A stretch of 11,657 nt of DNA from Bifidobacteriaceae bacterium (GTDB lineage: Bacteria; Actinomycetota; Actinomycetes; Actinomycetales; WQXJ01). Both the position numbers and the translations under genes were made by a program. Under the pieces are notes generated by a model, which worked only from the letters and a program-made list of their open reading frames with translations, was not told where the DNA came from and made no database searches. The stretch lies in the NCBI GenBank assembly GCA_031279575.1, contig JAITIG010000094.1, positions 1 through 11,657 of the forward strand, given 5' to 3'. Below, one piece after another: positions 1 to 7,160 of the stretch (its first letter is position 1; the number at the start of each line of letters is the position of its first letter).

Positions 1-71
1 TCATGAAGGCCACCCGCGGCCAGGCGGACGCCGCCCGGGTGCGCCAGCTGATCCTGGAGCGCCTGGCCTGA
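1..71 (+). CDS. gatB: Aspartyl/glutamyl-tRNA amidotransferase subunit B, C-terminal end only
   Basis: Only the last 23 codons are in the window (the first, Val, is cut). They read [23 protein letters not shown] and then TGA. This matches the end of the GatB/Yqey tail domain, where a V-M-K-A-T-(R/K)-G-Q/K-A stretch and a final helix are highly conserved. GatB is part of the GatCAB complex that converts Glu-tRNA(Gln) or Asp-tRNA(Asn) to the correctly amidated form in the cytoplasm; the Yqey tail contacts tRNA. The rest of the gene lies upstream of base 1. The stop codon is followed after 3 nt by a strong hairpin, so this looks like the end of the gat transcription unit. The assignment rests on a short but distinctive stretch. 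Confidence 0.85.
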   Translation, partial: MKATRGQADAARVRQLILERLA

Positions 72-74
72 GCC

Positions 75-115
75 CGCCGCCCGGACGGCAGATGGGGGCC
101 GCCGTCCGGGCGGCG
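75..115 (+). terminator. GC-rich hairpin terminator after gatB
   Basis: A perfect 15-bp inverted repeat (arms 75-89 and 101-115) has an 11-nt loop and begins 4 nt after the gatB stop. No T-tract follows, which is common for high-GC actinobacterial hairpins, so it may act as a U-less terminator or as a 3'-end stabiliser. It isolates gatB from the rpe-rib operon. Confidence 0.7.
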
Positions 116-174
116 CCGGCCTTCGCCGAGGGCGAACGGCGAGGCGGCCAGCCCCCGGCCGCGCCGCCAGTCGG

Positions 175-180
175 TACCCT
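175..180 (+). promoter_or_regulatory. -10 box (TACCCT) of a leaderless rpe-rib promoter
   Basis: TACCCT fits the actinobacterial TAnnnT -10 pattern and ends exactly 6 nt before the GTG start of rpe at 187, placing the predicted transcription start at or next to the start codon. No Shine-Dalgarno-like purine run suits that GTG, and no TTGAC-like -35 is evident around 150-157. The same geometry recurs before several other genes here, which strengthens the call. Confidence 0.6.
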
Positions 181-186
181 GGTGGG

Positions 187-864
187 GTGCCAATTGAAAT
201 CGCGGTCTCGATCCTTGCCGCGGACTTCGCCAACCTTGAGCGCGAGGTGGCACGGGCCCGGGGCGCCGACTGGATCCACGTCGATGTGATGGACGCGCAT
301 TTTGTGCCCAACCTGACCATGGGGCTGCCGGTGGTCAAACGGCTGGCCCAGGTCAGCCCCCTGCCGTTGGACGCGCACCTGATGATAGAAGACCCAGACC
401 GCTGGGCGCCCCGCTACGCCGAGGCGGGCGCCCGCTCCGTCACCTTCCACATCGAGGCGGCCAAAGCGCCGGTGCGCCTGGCCCGCGAGTTGCGCGCCCA
501 GGGCGCCAAGGCGGCCGCGGCCGTCAACCCGGGCACGCCGGTGGCCGCCCTGGCCGACTTGGCGGGGGAATTGGACATGATCCTGGTGATGTCGGTCGAG
601 CCCGGCTTTGGCGGCCAAGGCTTCATTGAGCGTTCGCTGGCCAAACTGCGCGCCGCGCGCCAACTCATCGCCGGGCGCCCGGTCAAGCTGCAAGTCGACG
701 GCGGGGTGGACCGCGCAACCGTCGGCCCGGTTGTCCAAGCCGGCGCGGATGCGCTGGTGGCCGGCTCGGCGGTGTATGGCGGGGGGGACCCGGCGGGCGC
801 TGTGGCCGAGCTCAGGGCGCTGGCCCGGGCCAGCGCCGGCGGCGGGGCGGAGGCGGCGCGGTGA
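187..864 (+). CDS. rpe: Ribulose-phosphate 3-epimerase
   Basis: A 225-residue TIM-barrel enzyme that interconverts D-ribulose 5-phosphate and D-xylulose 5-phosphate in the cytosolic pentose phosphate pathway. Family landmarks are all present: S-I-L at 8-10, H-V-D-V-M-D at 31-36 (metal ligand H31, catalytic acid D33), A-H-L-M at 63-66 (H64), the [10 protein letters not shown] loop at 135-144, Q-V-D-G-G at 169-173 (second catalytic acid D171), and the G-S-A phosphate loop near 193-195. Residue 37 is Ala where most homologues have Gly. Length is normal. The GTG start at 187 gives the expected N-terminus (P-I-E-I-A-V-S-I-L) and sits 6 nt after a -10 box. It is the first gene of the riboflavin operon; ribulose 5-phosphate is also the substrate for the RibB domain encoded three genes later. 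Confidence 0.96.
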   Translation: MPIEIAVSILAADFANLEREVARARGADWIHVDVMDAHFVPNLTMGLPVVKRLAQVSPLPLDAHLMIEDPDRWAPRYAEAGARSVTFHIEAAKAPVRLARELRAQGAKAAAAVNPGTPVAALADLAGELDMILVMSVEPGFGGQGFIERSLAKLRAARQLIAGRPVKLQVDGGVDRATVGPVVQAGADALVAGSAVYGGGDPAGAVAELRALARASAGGGAEAAR

Positions 865-1844
865 CGCCCGGCGAGGCGTTGGACCGGGCCTTCGAGTTGG
901 CCGCCCGCGGGCCCAAGCACGGGCCCAACCCGCGCGTCGGCTGCGTCATTTTGGGACCGGGCGGCGAACTGCTGGGGGAGGGCTGGCACCAGGGCGCGGG
1001 TACCCCGCACGCCGAGGTGGCGGCCTTGGCGGACGCCGCCGCCCGGGCCCGCGACCCCCGGGGGGCGACCGCCTACGCCACCTTGGAGCCGTGCAACCAC
1101 CAGGGCCGCACCGGCCCGTGCAGCCACGCCATCGTCGAGGCCGGGTTGAAGCGCGTGGTCTACGCCTTGACGGACCCAAACCCGCAAGCCTCCGGCGGCG
1201 CCCACTACCTGGCCGACCACGGCGTCGAGGTCGAGGGGGACGTGGACGCGCCGCGCGGCATCGCCCTGAACCGGGCCTGGGCGCACGCTGTCAGCCTGGG
1301 GCGGCCCTATGTGACCTTGAAACTGGCCTCCACCTTGGACGGGCGGGCGGCCGCGCCGGACGGCTCGTCGCAGTGGATCACCGGGCCGGAGGCGCGCCAC
1401 CACGCCCACCAGCGCCGGGCGGAGGCGGACGCCGTGGTGGTGGGGACGGGGACCTTCCTGGCGGACCGGCCGCGCTTGACGGCCCGGCGCGAGGACGGCT
1501 CCCAATACCCCCGCCAGCCGCTGCGCGTGGTGGTGGGCGAGCGGGAGATCGGCGACGCCGGGTATTTGCAGATCGCCAGCCACTGCCCCTCCCAGGTGTT
1601 GCGCGTCTTGGCCGACCGCGAGGTGCGGCACGTCTTGTTGGAGGGCGGCCCCACCTTGGCGGCGGCCTTCGCCCGGGCGGGCCTGGTCGACGAGGTCCAC
1701 CTCTACTTGGCCCCGGCGCTGCTCGGCGGCGGGCTGGCGTCGGTTGGGCGGCTCGGCATAGAGTCGGTTGACCAGGCGCTGCGCTGGCGCACGCGCGATG
1801 TGGAACGGGTCGGTAACGACGTTTTTGTGGAAGTGGGTCGGTGA
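861..1844 (+). CDS. ribD: Bifunctional pyrimidine deaminase / 5-amino-6-ribosylamino-uracil-phosphate reductase
   Basis: Catalyses the second and third steps of riboflavin synthesis from GTP: deamination of the pyrimidine ring, then NADPH-dependent reduction of the ribose side chain. The N-terminal zinc deaminase domain (about 1-125) shows H-A-E at 50-52 (zinc ligand H50, proton shuttle E52) and [11 protein letters not shown] at 77-87 (zinc ligands C78 and C87). The DHFR-like reductase domain (about 148-325) begins with [14 protein letters not shown] and contains [21 protein letters not shown] and the final A-P-A-L-L-G-G-G. The segment between residues 226 and 259 is short compared with family members I know, so the 327-residue total is slightly below usual. 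The GTG start overlaps the rpe stop by 4 nt and has a GGAGG Shine-Dalgarno 7 nt upstream (849-853), inside rpe. Confidence 0.95.
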   Translation: MTPGEALDRAFELAARGPKHGPNPRVGCVILGPGGELLGEGWHQGAGTPHAEVAALADAAARARDPRGATAYATLEPCNHQGRTGPCSHAIVEAGLKRVVYALTDPNPQASGGAHYLADHGVEVEGDVDAPRGIALNRAWAHAVSLGRPYVTLKLASTLDGRAAAPDGSSQWITGPEARHHAHQRRAEADAVVVGTGTFLADRPRLTARREDGSQYPRQPLRVVVGEREIGDAGYLQIASHCPSQVLRVLADREVRHVLLEGGPTLAAAFARAGLVDEVHLYLAPALLGGGLASVGRLGIESVDQALRWRTRDVERVGNDVFVEVGR

Positions 1845-2407
1845 TGTTCACTGGTTTGGTCGAGGAGGTGGGCCGCGTGGTGGAGGCTGGGCCCGCCCGT
1901 TTGGCGGTTGAGGCGCCGCTGGCGGTGTCAGACGCGAAGCTGGGCGACTCGATCGCCGTCGACGGCTGCTGCCTGACGGTGGTGGAGTTGGACGGCGCCG
2001 TCTTCGCGGCCGATGTCATGGCGGAGACCTTGCGCCGCACCACTTTGGGCGCCCTGGAGCCCGGCAGGCGGGTCAACTTGGAGCGGGCGATGCGGGCGGA
2101 CGGGCGTTTTGGCGGGCACATTGTGCAGGGCCACATCGACGCCGTGGCGGAGCTGACCGCCCGTTCGGGAGGCGATTTGGCCTTCTCCTGGCCGCCCGGC
2201 TTGGCCCGGCAGGTCGCGCCGAAGGGTTCGATCGCGCTCAACGGCGTCAGTTTGACGGTGGTGGCGGTCGATGCCGCCGGCTTTAGCGTGTCGCTGATCC
2301 CAGCCACTTTGGCGGCCACCAACCTGGGCGGCTTGCAGGTGGGCCAAAGCGTCAATCTGGAGGTCGACATCGTGGCGAAATACGTTGAGCGGCTGGTGGC
2401 GGCGTGA
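1844..2407 (+). CDS. ribE: Riboflavin synthase (alpha chain)
   Basis: Dismutates two 6,7-dimethyl-8-ribityllumazine molecules into riboflavin and the pyrimidine precursor, the last step of the pathway. Two lumazine-binding beta-barrel halves are visible: half one starts [10 protein letters not shown] and includes G-D-S-I-A-V-D-G-C-C-L-T-V (34-46); half two starts with G-G-H-I-V-Q-G-H-I-D (90-99) and includes the paralogous L-N-G-V-S-L-T-V-V (132-140). The conserved D-I-V-A-K-Y-V-E-R-L helix (175-184) ends the protein. The ATG at 1844 is preferred over the in-frame GTG at 1841 because nearly all family members begin M-F-T-G, with Phe2 in the active site. It overlaps the ribD stop by 1 nt (TGATG). 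At 187 residues it is slightly shorter than typical. In some naming schemes this gene is called ribC. Confidence 0.95.
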   Translation: MFTGLVEEVGRVVEAGPARLAVEAPLAVSDAKLGDSIAVDGCCLTVVELDGAVFAADVMAETLRRTTLGALEPGRRVNLERAMRADGRFGGHIVQGHIDAVAELTARSGGDLAFSWPPGLARQVAPKGSIALNGVSLTVVAVDAAGFSVSLIPATLAATNLGGLQVGQSVNLEVDIVAKYVERLVAA

Positions 2408-3756
2408 TCAGGACCGGCACCGTCGAGGAGGCCTTGGACGCGATCAGGGCCGGGCGGCCCGTCTTGGTGGCCGATGACGCCGACCGGGAAAACGAGGCCG
2501 ACGCCATCATCGCCGCCACCGGGGTCAGCGCGGAGTGGATCGGCTGGATCATCCGCCACTCCTCGGGCTATCTTTGCGCGCCGATGACGGGCGGGCGGGC
2601 CGACGCCCTCAACCTGCCTTTGATGGTGCCGAACTCGCAGGACCCGCGGCGGACCGCCTACACCGTCACGGTGGACGCGGCCCACGGCGTCACCACCGGC
2701 ATCTCGGCGGCCGACCGGGCCGCCACCTTGCGCATCCTGGCCGATCCGACCTCGGGCCCGGACGATTTGATCCGGCCCGGCCACGTGCTGCCGCTGCGGG
2801 CCGTGCCCGGCGGGGTGATCCACCGCGGCGGGCACACCGAGGCGGCGGTCGACTTGTGCCGCCTGGCCGGGCTGCCCCAAGTCGGGGCGCTGGCCGAGCT
2901 GGTGCGGGACGACGGCTCGATGATGCGCCTGCCGGAGGCGGCCGCCGTCGCCCGGCGCCACGACCTGGTGCTGCTGACCATCGCCGACTTGATCGCCTGG
3001 CGGCGCGCCCGCGGCGATGTGCCCTCGGCCGGGCCGGAGTCTGGGACCGGGTCTGAGGCGCAGGCTGGCGCGGCCGGCCCCGGGCCGCTGGGCGCCCGCG
3101 TGGTCCGCACCGGCCAGGCGGCGCTGCCCACCGAGCACGGCGAGTTCGCCCTCCACGGCTACCGCGACCTGCGCACCGGCGAGGAGCATGTCGCCTTGGT
3201 GGCGGCCGGCCGCCCCGGCCATGTGGTCCGCGTCCACTCCGAGTGCTTGACGGGAGACGCCTTCAGATCGCGCCGCTGCGACTGCGGGGCGCAGTTGGCG
3301 GCGGCCATGCGGGCGGCCCAGGAGCGCGGCGGCGCCGTCATCTACCTGACCGGCCACGAGGGCCGGGGGATCGGCCTGAAAGCCAAGATCGACGCCTACG
3401 CCCTGCAAGACCGCGGCCGCGACACCATCCAAGCCAACTTGGAGCTGGGCTGGCCGGTGGACCGCCGGGAGTACGGCGCGGCGGGCGCCATCATCCAGGA
3501 CTTGGGCCTTGAGCCGATCACTTTGCTGACCAACAATCCGGCCAAGGTGGAGGGTCTGAAGGCGCTGGGGGTTGAGATCGGCGCGGTCGAGCGTTTGGAG
3601 GTGGGCCGCAACCAGCACAACGCGGCCTATTTGGCCACCAAGGCGATGCGTTTGGGCCACGCCCTGAGCGTTGGCCAGCCGCCCGCCGCAGGCCTGGCGG
3701 CCGGAGGGGCCGATGCCGCCGAGCCGCCCGCCCAGCTGGCCGGAGGCGGGCTGTGA
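2404..3756 (+). CDS. ribBA: Bifunctional 3,4-dihydroxy-2-butanone 4-phosphate synthase / GTP cyclohydrolase II
   Basis: Supplies both starting branches of riboflavin synthesis. The RibB domain (about 1-202) makes dihydroxybutanone phosphate from ribulose 5-phosphate; visible landmarks are [10 protein letters not shown] (24-33, metal and substrate loop, Ala32 where Gly is usual), [12 protein letters not shown] (94-105), R-P-G-H-V, and G-G-H-T-E-A (142-147). An alanine/glycine/proline-rich linker (about 203-235) leads to the RibA domain, which opens the GTP imidazole ring; it has zinc ligands C281, C292 and C294 (S-E-C-L-T-G-D ... R-C-D-C-G), G-H-E-G-R-G-I-G-L (317-325), A-Y-A-L-Q with its conserved Tyr332, and L-L-T-N-N-P-A-K (374-381). 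The common G-I-G-A-Q-I-L stretch reads G-A-A-G-A-I-I. The GTG start overlaps the ribE stop by 4 nt. The last 28 residues are a low-complexity Ala/Gly/Pro tail. Confidence 0.95.
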   Translation: MIRTGTVEEALDAIRAGRPVLVADDADRENEADAIIAATGVSAEWIGWIIRHSSGYLCAPMTGGRADALNLPLMVPNSQDPRRTAYTVTVDAAHGVTTGISAADRAATLRILADPTSGPDDLIRPGHVLPLRAVPGGVIHRGGHTEAAVDLCRLAGLPQVGALAELVRDDGSMMRLPEAAAVARRHDLVLLTIADLIAWRRARGDVPSAGPESGTGSEAQAGAAGPGPLGARVVRTGQAALPTEHGEFALHGYRDLRTGEEHVALVAAGRPGHVVRVHSECLTGDAFRSRRCDCGAQLAAAMRAAQERGGAVIYLTGHEGRGIGLKAKIDAYALQDRGRDTIQANLELGWPVDRREYGAAGAIIQDLGLEPITLLTNNPAKVEGLKALGVEIGAVERLEVGRNQHNAAYLATKAMRLGHALSVGQPPAAGLAAGGADAAEPPAQLAGGGL

Positions 3757-4235
3757 GCGGCTCCGGGGCGCCCGCCTTGAACGTCAACGGCGAGGGGCTG
3801 AGGATCGCCATCGTGGCCTCGCAGTGGCACCAGGTGGTGATGGACGGCCTGGTGGCGGGCGCGGCGCGGGCTTTGCGGCAAGCCGGCGCGGAGGGTTTCC
3901 TGGTGCGGGTGCCGGGGGCTTTCGAGTTGCCGCTGGCGGTCAAGAAGGCGCTTGGCTACGCCGGGCCGGAGGCCAGCGGGGCGGTGGCGCTGGGGGTGGT
4001 GATCCGGGGCGGCACGCCGCACTTCGACTATGTTTGCCAGGCCGCCGCCGCCGGCTTGTCCGAGGTCGCCTTGGCGACCGGCAAACCAGTCGGTTTTGGC
4101 CTGCTGACCTGCGACAACGAGGCCCAGGCGCTAGACCGGGCGGGCCTGGCCGGCTCGGCTGAGGACAAAGGCGGACAGGCCGTCCAAGCTGTCCTGGCCC
4201 TGCTCCAAACCAACTGGCGCGGCCACCCCCTGTGA
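3753..4235 (+). CDS. ribH: 6,7-dimethyl-8-ribityllumazine synthase
   Basis: Condenses the pyrimidine product of RibD (after dephosphorylation) with dihydroxybutanone phosphate from the RibB domain to give lumazine, the substrate of RibE. Family members form pentameric or 60-subunit cytoplasmic shells. The 160-residue protein has the substrate-stacking W25 in V-A-S-Q-W-H, the R-V-P-G-A-F-E-L-P motif (52-60), [15 protein letters not shown] (81-95) with catalytic H90, [17 protein letters not shown] (115-131), and E-D-K-G (137-140) with phosphate-binding K139. The GTG start overlaps the ribBA stop by 4 nt, with GGAGG 6 nt upstream (3742-3746). It is the last gene of the coupled riboflavin block. 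No dedicated pyrimidine phosphatase is encoded nearby. Confidence 0.95.
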   Translation: MSGSGAPALNVNGEGLRIAIVASQWHQVVMDGLVAGAARALRQAGAEGFLVRVPGAFELPLAVKKALGYAGPEASGAVALGVVIRGGTPHFDYVCQAAAAGLSEVALATGKPVGFGLLTCDNEAQALDRAGLAGSAEDKGGQAVQAVLALLQTNWRGHPL

Positions 4236-4251
4236 CCCGGGGGCCCGCGAG

Positions 4252-4265
4252 CCGCCCCTGGGCGG
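4252..4265 (+). terminator. Small hairpin between ribH and hisE (possible weak terminator)
   Basis: A 5-bp GC stem (4252-4256 with 4261-4265, CCGCC/GGCGG) with a 4-nt loop is followed by GGGTTAT. It is short and has no T-run, so at most a weak or partial terminator. The 45-nt gap could instead simply hold the hisE promoter. Confidence 0.25.
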
Positions 4266-4269
4266 GGGT

Positions 4270-4277
4270 TATAGGCT
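4270..4277 (+). promoter_or_regulatory. Possible -10 region for hisEG (TATAGGCT)
   Basis: The only AT-rich patch in the 45-nt gap after ribH reads TATAGGCT and contains a TAnnnT hexamer (4272-4277). A start 7 nt beyond the hexamer falls at about 4284, between the two GTG candidates for hisE (4281 and 4287). It may therefore drive a near-leaderless hisE-hisG transcript, but read-through from the rib operon is equally possible. Confidence 0.4.
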
Positions 4278-4280
4278 TGG

Positions 4281-4550
4281 GTGCTTGTGAAGACGTTTGA
4301 CCAGTTGTACCAGGAGTTGGTGGAGCGCGACCGGCAGCGGCCGGCCGGATCGGGGACGGCGCGGCTGCTGGAGGGCGGCCTGCACGCCATCGGCAAGAAG
4401 CTGATCGAGGAGGCGGCCGAAGCCTGGATGGCGGCCGAGCACGAGTCGGAGGACCAAGTGGCGCTGGAGGTCTCGCAACTGCTGTATTACGCCCAGCTGC
4501 TGCTGGTGGCGCGCGGTGTGCCGCTGGCCAAGGTCTACCAGGTGCTGTGA
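4281..4550 (+). CDS. hisE: Phosphoribosyl-ATP pyrophosphatase
   Basis: Hydrolyses phosphoribosyl-ATP to phosphoribosyl-AMP plus pyrophosphate, the second step of histidine synthesis. This is a small stand-alone all-alpha MazG-like enzyme of 89 residues. The diagnostic segment [16 protein letters not shown] (34-49) carries the metal-binding acidic cluster E43, E44 and E47, and E-V-S-Q-L-L-Y-Y (63-70) supplies the second acidic helix. The sequence closely follows the actinobacterial form (V-K-T-F near the start, A-A-E-H-E-S in the middle). GTG at 4287 is an alternative start that would give an N-terminus of M-K-T-F; I cannot choose firmly between the two. No convincing Shine-Dalgarno precedes either. 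It lies 11 nt before hisG, forming a two-gene his unit downstream of the rib operon. Confidence 0.93.
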   Translation: MLVKTFDQLYQELVERDRQRPAGSGTARLLEGGLHAIGKKLIEEAAEAWMAAEHESEDQVALEVSQLLYYAQLLLVARGVPLAKVYQVL

Positions 4551-4561
4551 GGCGGCGCGAG

Positions 4562-5410
4562 ATGCTCAGAATCGCCGTGCCAAACAAGGGCTCGCTGTCC
4601 GAGGCGGCCGTCGCCATGCTGCGCGGCTGCGGCTACGCCCAGCGCCGCGAGGGGCGCGAACTGGTCCTGCTGGACCCGGCGGCCGATGTCGAGTTCTTCT
4701 ACCTCAGGCCGCGCGACATCGCCGTCTATGTCGGCTCTGGCACGGTCGACGCCGGCATCACGGGGCGCGACCTGCTGCTTGACTCGGGCGCCGCCGCGGC
4801 CGAGCACCTGGCCCTCGGGTTTGGCCGGTCCACCTTCCGCTTCGCCGCCAGGCCGGGCGAGGTGACCAGCCTGGCGGGCTTGGCCGGGCGGCGGGTCGCC
4901 ACCTCCTACGCCGTCCTGGTGGGGGACTATTTGGCCGAGCGCGGCATCGCCGCCCAGGTGGTGCGCCTGGACGGGGCGGTGGAGAGCGCCATCCAGCTGG
5001 GGGTGGCGGACGCCATCGCCGATGTCGTCTCGACCGGCACCACGCTGCGCGCGGCCGGCCTGGCGGTGTTCGGCGAGCCGCTGCTGCGCTCTGAGGCGGT
5101 GCTGATCCGCCGGCGCGACAGGCTTGGCGACGAGGCGGGCTTCGAGCGGCTGACGCGCCGGCTCCAAGGCGTCCTGGTGGCCTCGCAGTATGTGCTGATG
5201 GACTACGACGTGCCGGTCGGCGCGGTTGAGCGGGCCGTCTCGATCACGCCCGGGCTGGAGAGCCCCACCGTCTCGCCGCTGCACCGCCAAGGCTGGGCGG
5301 CGGTCCGCGCCGTGGTGCCCGCCCAGGCCACCAACCAGCTGATGGACCAGCTCTACGAAGTCGGCGCCCGGGGCATTCTGGTAACCGAGATCAAAGCCGC
5401 CCGCATCTAG
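4562..5410 (+). CDS. hisG: ATP phosphoribosyltransferase, long form
   Basis: Catalyses the first and committed step of histidine synthesis, joining ATP and PRPP. The ATG at 4562 gives the canonical N-terminus [10 protein letters not shown]; an in-frame GTG at 4547 would add five residues with no family support. Motifs: [14 protein letters not shown] at 57-70 and the PRPP loop [13 protein letters not shown] at 150-162. At 282 residues it is the homohexameric long form, with a C-terminal ACT-like domain (about 212-282, including T-P-G-L-E-S-P-T) that in characterised relatives mediates histidine feedback inhibition, so no HisZ partner is expected. Its leucine codon use differs from ribE: only 2 of 33 leucines are TTG. 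It is the last gene of the + strand block and converges with the nitroreductase gene. Confidence 0.96.
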   Translation: MLRIAVPNKGSLSEAAVAMLRGCGYAQRREGRELVLLDPAADVEFFYLRPRDIAVYVGSGTVDAGITGRDLLLDSGAAAAEHLALGFGRSTFRFAARPGEVTSLAGLAGRRVATSYAVLVGDYLAERGIAAQVVRLDGAVESAIQLGVADAIADVVSTGTTLRAAGLAVFGEPLLRSEAVLIRRRDRLGDEAGFERLTRRLQGVLVASQYVLMDYDVPVGAVERAVSITPGLESPTVSPLHRQGWAAVRAVVPAQATNQLMDQLYEVGARGILVTEIKAARI

Positions 5411-5416
5411 GGCGCG

Positions 5417-5480
5417 CCGCGCCCAGCGGCTGGGGCGGGCGGCCGCGAGGCCGGCCACCGACCCGTTCGCCTGGGCGCGG
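5417..5480. terminator. Inverted-repeat segment between convergent hisG and nitroreductase genes
   Basis: A perfect 10-bp inverted repeat (5417-5426 with 5471-5480) brackets nearly the whole 70-nt gap between the two stop codons. Inside it lies a 5-bp stem with a GCGA tetraloop (5440-5453). On either strand this would fold into a branched GC-rich structure without a T-tract, consistent with a bidirectional terminator. Confidence 0.5.
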
Positions 5481-6179
5481 TCAGGTGTAGAGGGCGACTT
5501 CGCCCAGGGGGCGGCGGGTTTGGGGGCGCTTCGGGTCGCAGGCGCGGTAGCCGAAGGCGGCGGCGACGGCGAAGCGGTCCAGCTCGGGGTCGATCAGTCC
5601 GGCCTCGGCCAGCACGGCGGTGGCCTCGGAGTGGATCAGGCCCTCCAGCGGGCAGGAGTCGACCCCGATCAAGGCGGCCGCCACCAGCATGGTCTCAAGC
5701 GCCAGGTAGGCCTGGCGGGCGGTGTAGCCGAACATGGCGTCAGCGCTGCCCAAGACCTCCATGCGGTGCTCCAGGAAGGCTTTGAAGCCGGGCCGCCAGG
5801 CGGCGATCTGGTCCGGGGACATGCCTTTGACCTGGGCGGTGACGCGCTCCAAATACGGGCTGGTGTCCGGGTCGAGGCCTTGGGCGGTCTTGGCGGTGAT
5901 CGCCACCAGGTGGGAGGCTTTGGCCCCTTGCTCCGGGTTGAGGGCGGTGCGGTCGACAAACTTGGCCCGCAAGGCCGGCTCGCGCAGCACAATGATGTTC
6001 CACGGCTCCAACCCGTGGGACGATGGCGTCAGCCGCGCGGCCTCCAAAATGAACTTGAAGTCCTCCGGCGCCACGGCTTTGGTTTGGTCGAACGCCTTGG
6101 TGGCGCGGCGGAAGCGGAGGGCGTCCAAGAGGGCTGTCTGGGCGTGGTGTTTGAGCTCGGGTGTCAGAGAGTTTGGCAT
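5481..6179 (-). CDS. NfsB-like FMN-dependent NAD(P)H nitroreductase family protein
   Basis: A 232-residue flavoprotein of the nitroreductase superfamily, closest in pattern to NfsB-type enzymes, which reduce nitroaromatics, quinones or flavins with NAD(P)H; the natural substrate is not predictable. Visible features: the N-terminal F-R-R-A-T-K-A-F-D segment (23-31) with the FMN-phosphate-contacting basic residues, L-T-P-S-S-H-G-L-E-P-W-N-I-I-V-L (50-65) for flavin binding and dimerisation, K-A-S-H-L-V-A-I-T-A-K-T (87-98), G-V-D-S-C-P-L-E-G (172-180), and a basic C-terminal P-K-R-P-Q-T-R stretch (216-222) that usually contacts FMN phosphate. Length is typical. The ATG at 6179 lies 7 nt after a TAGCAT box and has no Shine-Dalgarno, so it is probably leaderless and transcribed separately from map upstream. 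It is predicted cytoplasmic. Confidence 0.88.
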   Translation of the reverse strand: MPNSLTPELKHHAQTALLDALRFRRATKAFDQTKAVAPEDFKFILEAARLTPSSHGLEPWNIIVLREPALRAKFVDRTALNPEQGAKASHLVAITAKTAQGLDPDTSPYLERVTAQVKGMSPDQIAAWRPGFKAFLEHRMEVLGSADAMFGYTARQAYLALETMLVAAALIGVDSCPLEGLIHSEATAVLAEAGLIDPELDRFAVAAAFGYRACDPKRPQTRRPLGEVALYT

Positions 6180-6186
6180 TCCAGTG

Positions 6187-6192
6187 ATGCTA
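6187..6192 (-). promoter_or_regulatory. -10 box (TAGCAT) of a leaderless nitroreductase promoter
   Basis: Read on the - strand, TAGCAT is followed by exactly 7 nt and then the ATG at 6179, placing the predicted transcription start on the start codon. No purine-rich ribosome-binding site lies between them. The remaining gap back to the map stop codon (6193-6249) is GC-rich and shows only short, unconvincing stems. Confidence 0.6.
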
Positions 6193-6249
6193 CTCCGCCC
6201 CGGGCCGGCCCGTCGGGCGCGGCAGGCGGGCTGGCGGGCGGCGCGGCGG

Positions 6250-7110
6250 CTAGGCGGAGGGCAGGGTCAGGATCTCCGGGCCGTCGGGGGTGACCAGCAC
6301 GGTGTGCTCGAACTGGGCCGAGCGTTGGCCGTCGGCGGTGACCACCGTCCAGCCGTCGTCCCACAGCCGCCACTTGTGGGTGCCGAGCGCCAGCATCGGC
6401 TCAACCGTGAACACCATGCCCACCTCGATCGCCTCGCCGTGGCGCGGGGCGGCGTCAAAATGGGGGATGACCAGCCCGGAGTGGAACGCCTCGCCCACCC
6501 CGTGCCCGGTGTAGTCCCTGATCACGCCGTAGCCGAAGCGGTTGGCGTAAGCCTCGATGACCCGCCCGATGAGGTTGACGGCCCGCCCCGGCCGCACCGC
6601 CCGGATGCCGCGCTCCATCGCCTGGCGCGTCCGCTCCACCAGCAGGCGGGAGGCCTGGTCGACCTCGCCCACCAGGAAGGTGGCGTTGGTGTCGCCGTGG
6701 ACGCCGTCCTTGTAGGCGGTGATGTCGATGTTGACGATGTCGCCTGGCGCCAACTCGGTCGAGTCCGGGATGCCGTGGCAGATCACCTCGTTGACCGAGG
6801 CGCACAGCGACTTGGGGTAGCCGCGGTAGCCCAGCGTCGAGGGGTAGGCGCCGCGCCGCACCAGATATTGGTGCCCGATGCCGTCCAGGTAGTCGGTTGT
6901 CACCCCCGGTTCGACGTGCCGGCCGACCTCGGCCAGGGCGTCGGCGGCGATGGCGCTGGCGCGCCTGATGCGCTCGATGGTGGCGGCGTCTTTGACCTCG
7001 CCGCCGGGCCACGGCTCCGAATCGGGCTCGGCTTTGCCGACATACTCCGGGCGCGGGATCGACCCCGGCACCGGGCGGCGCGGCGAGACCACCCCTTTGA
7101 CGACAGGCAC
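6250..7110 (-). CDS. map: Methionine aminopeptidase, type I, MapB-like
   Basis: Removes the initiator methionine from nascent proteins. The pita-bread fold ligands are all visible: H112 (C-H-G-I-P), D129 (N-I-D-I-T), D140 (H-G-D-T-N-A-T), H203 (T-G-H-G-V-G), E237 (T-V-E-P-M) and E268 (Q-F-E-H-T). About 40 residues precede the catalytic core and include [15 protein letters not shown] (12-26), the proline-rich extension typical of actinobacterial MapB. The GTG at 7110 was chosen because the protein then begins like MapB ([10 protein letters not shown]) and the codon lies 7 nt after a TAGCCT box. The same frame stays open upstream, but that would run into the divergent membrane-protein gene. The 286-residue length is normal. 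Confidence 0.95.
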   Translation of the reverse strand: MPVVKGVVSPRRPVPGSIPRPEYVGKAEPDSEPWPGGEVKDAATIERIRRASAIAADALAEVGRHVEPGVTTDYLDGIGHQYLVRRGAYPSTLGYRGYPKSLCASVNEVICHGIPDSTELAPGDIVNIDITAYKDGVHGDTNATFLVGEVDQASRLLVERTRQAMERGIRAVRPGRAVNLIGRVIEAYANRFGYGVIRDYTGHGVGEAFHSGLVIPHFDAAPRHGEAIEVGMVFTVEPMLALGTHKWRLWDDGWTVVTADGQRSAQFEHTVLVTPDGPEILTLPSA

Positions 7111-7117
7111 GGCCTCT

Positions 7118-7123
7118 AGGCTA
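7118..7123 (-). promoter_or_regulatory. -10 box (TAGCCT) of a leaderless map promoter
   Basis: On the - strand TAGCCT is followed by 7 nt and then the GTG start of map at 7110. It is the mirror image of the + strand TAGCCT at 7125-7130, with one base (G7124) between them, so the two -10 boxes form a 13-bp palindrome. Confidence 0.6.
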
Positions 7124-7124
7124 G

Positions 7125-7130
7125 TAGCCT
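7125..7130 (+). promoter_or_regulatory. -10 box (TAGCCT) for the membrane-anchored binding protein gene
   Basis: The TAnnnT hexamer predicts a start near 7137 and a leader of roughly 20-25 nt that carries an AGGGGG ribosome-binding site (7149-7154). It is thus leadered, unlike the other unit-initial genes here. It abuts the oppositely oriented map -10 box. Confidence 0.45.
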
Positions 7131-7160
7131 GACGGGGTCGGCGTAGGCAGGGGGCTAATG

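Noticed and set aside
72..186. FMN riboswitch before the rib operon
   Set aside because: The gap is mostly the gatB hairpin plus promoter, and the conserved RFN strings are not seen.
1841..1846. GTG at 1841 as the ribE start
   Set aside because: It would place an extra Met before the conserved M-F-T-G terminus; the ATG at 1844 is the family start.
1378..3660. A 760-codon open frame on the - strand opposite ribD, ribE and ribBA
   Set aside because: It is antisense to three unmistakable riboflavin genes, has low-complexity Arg/Pro/Gly/Ala composition and no recognisable domain. Long antisense frames are expected in DNA this GC-rich.
5734..7119. A 461-codon open frame on the + strand opposite the nitroreductase and map genes
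   Set aside because: It is a mirror of two well-conserved - strand genes, spans both genes and their intergenic promoter, and has no family pattern of its own.
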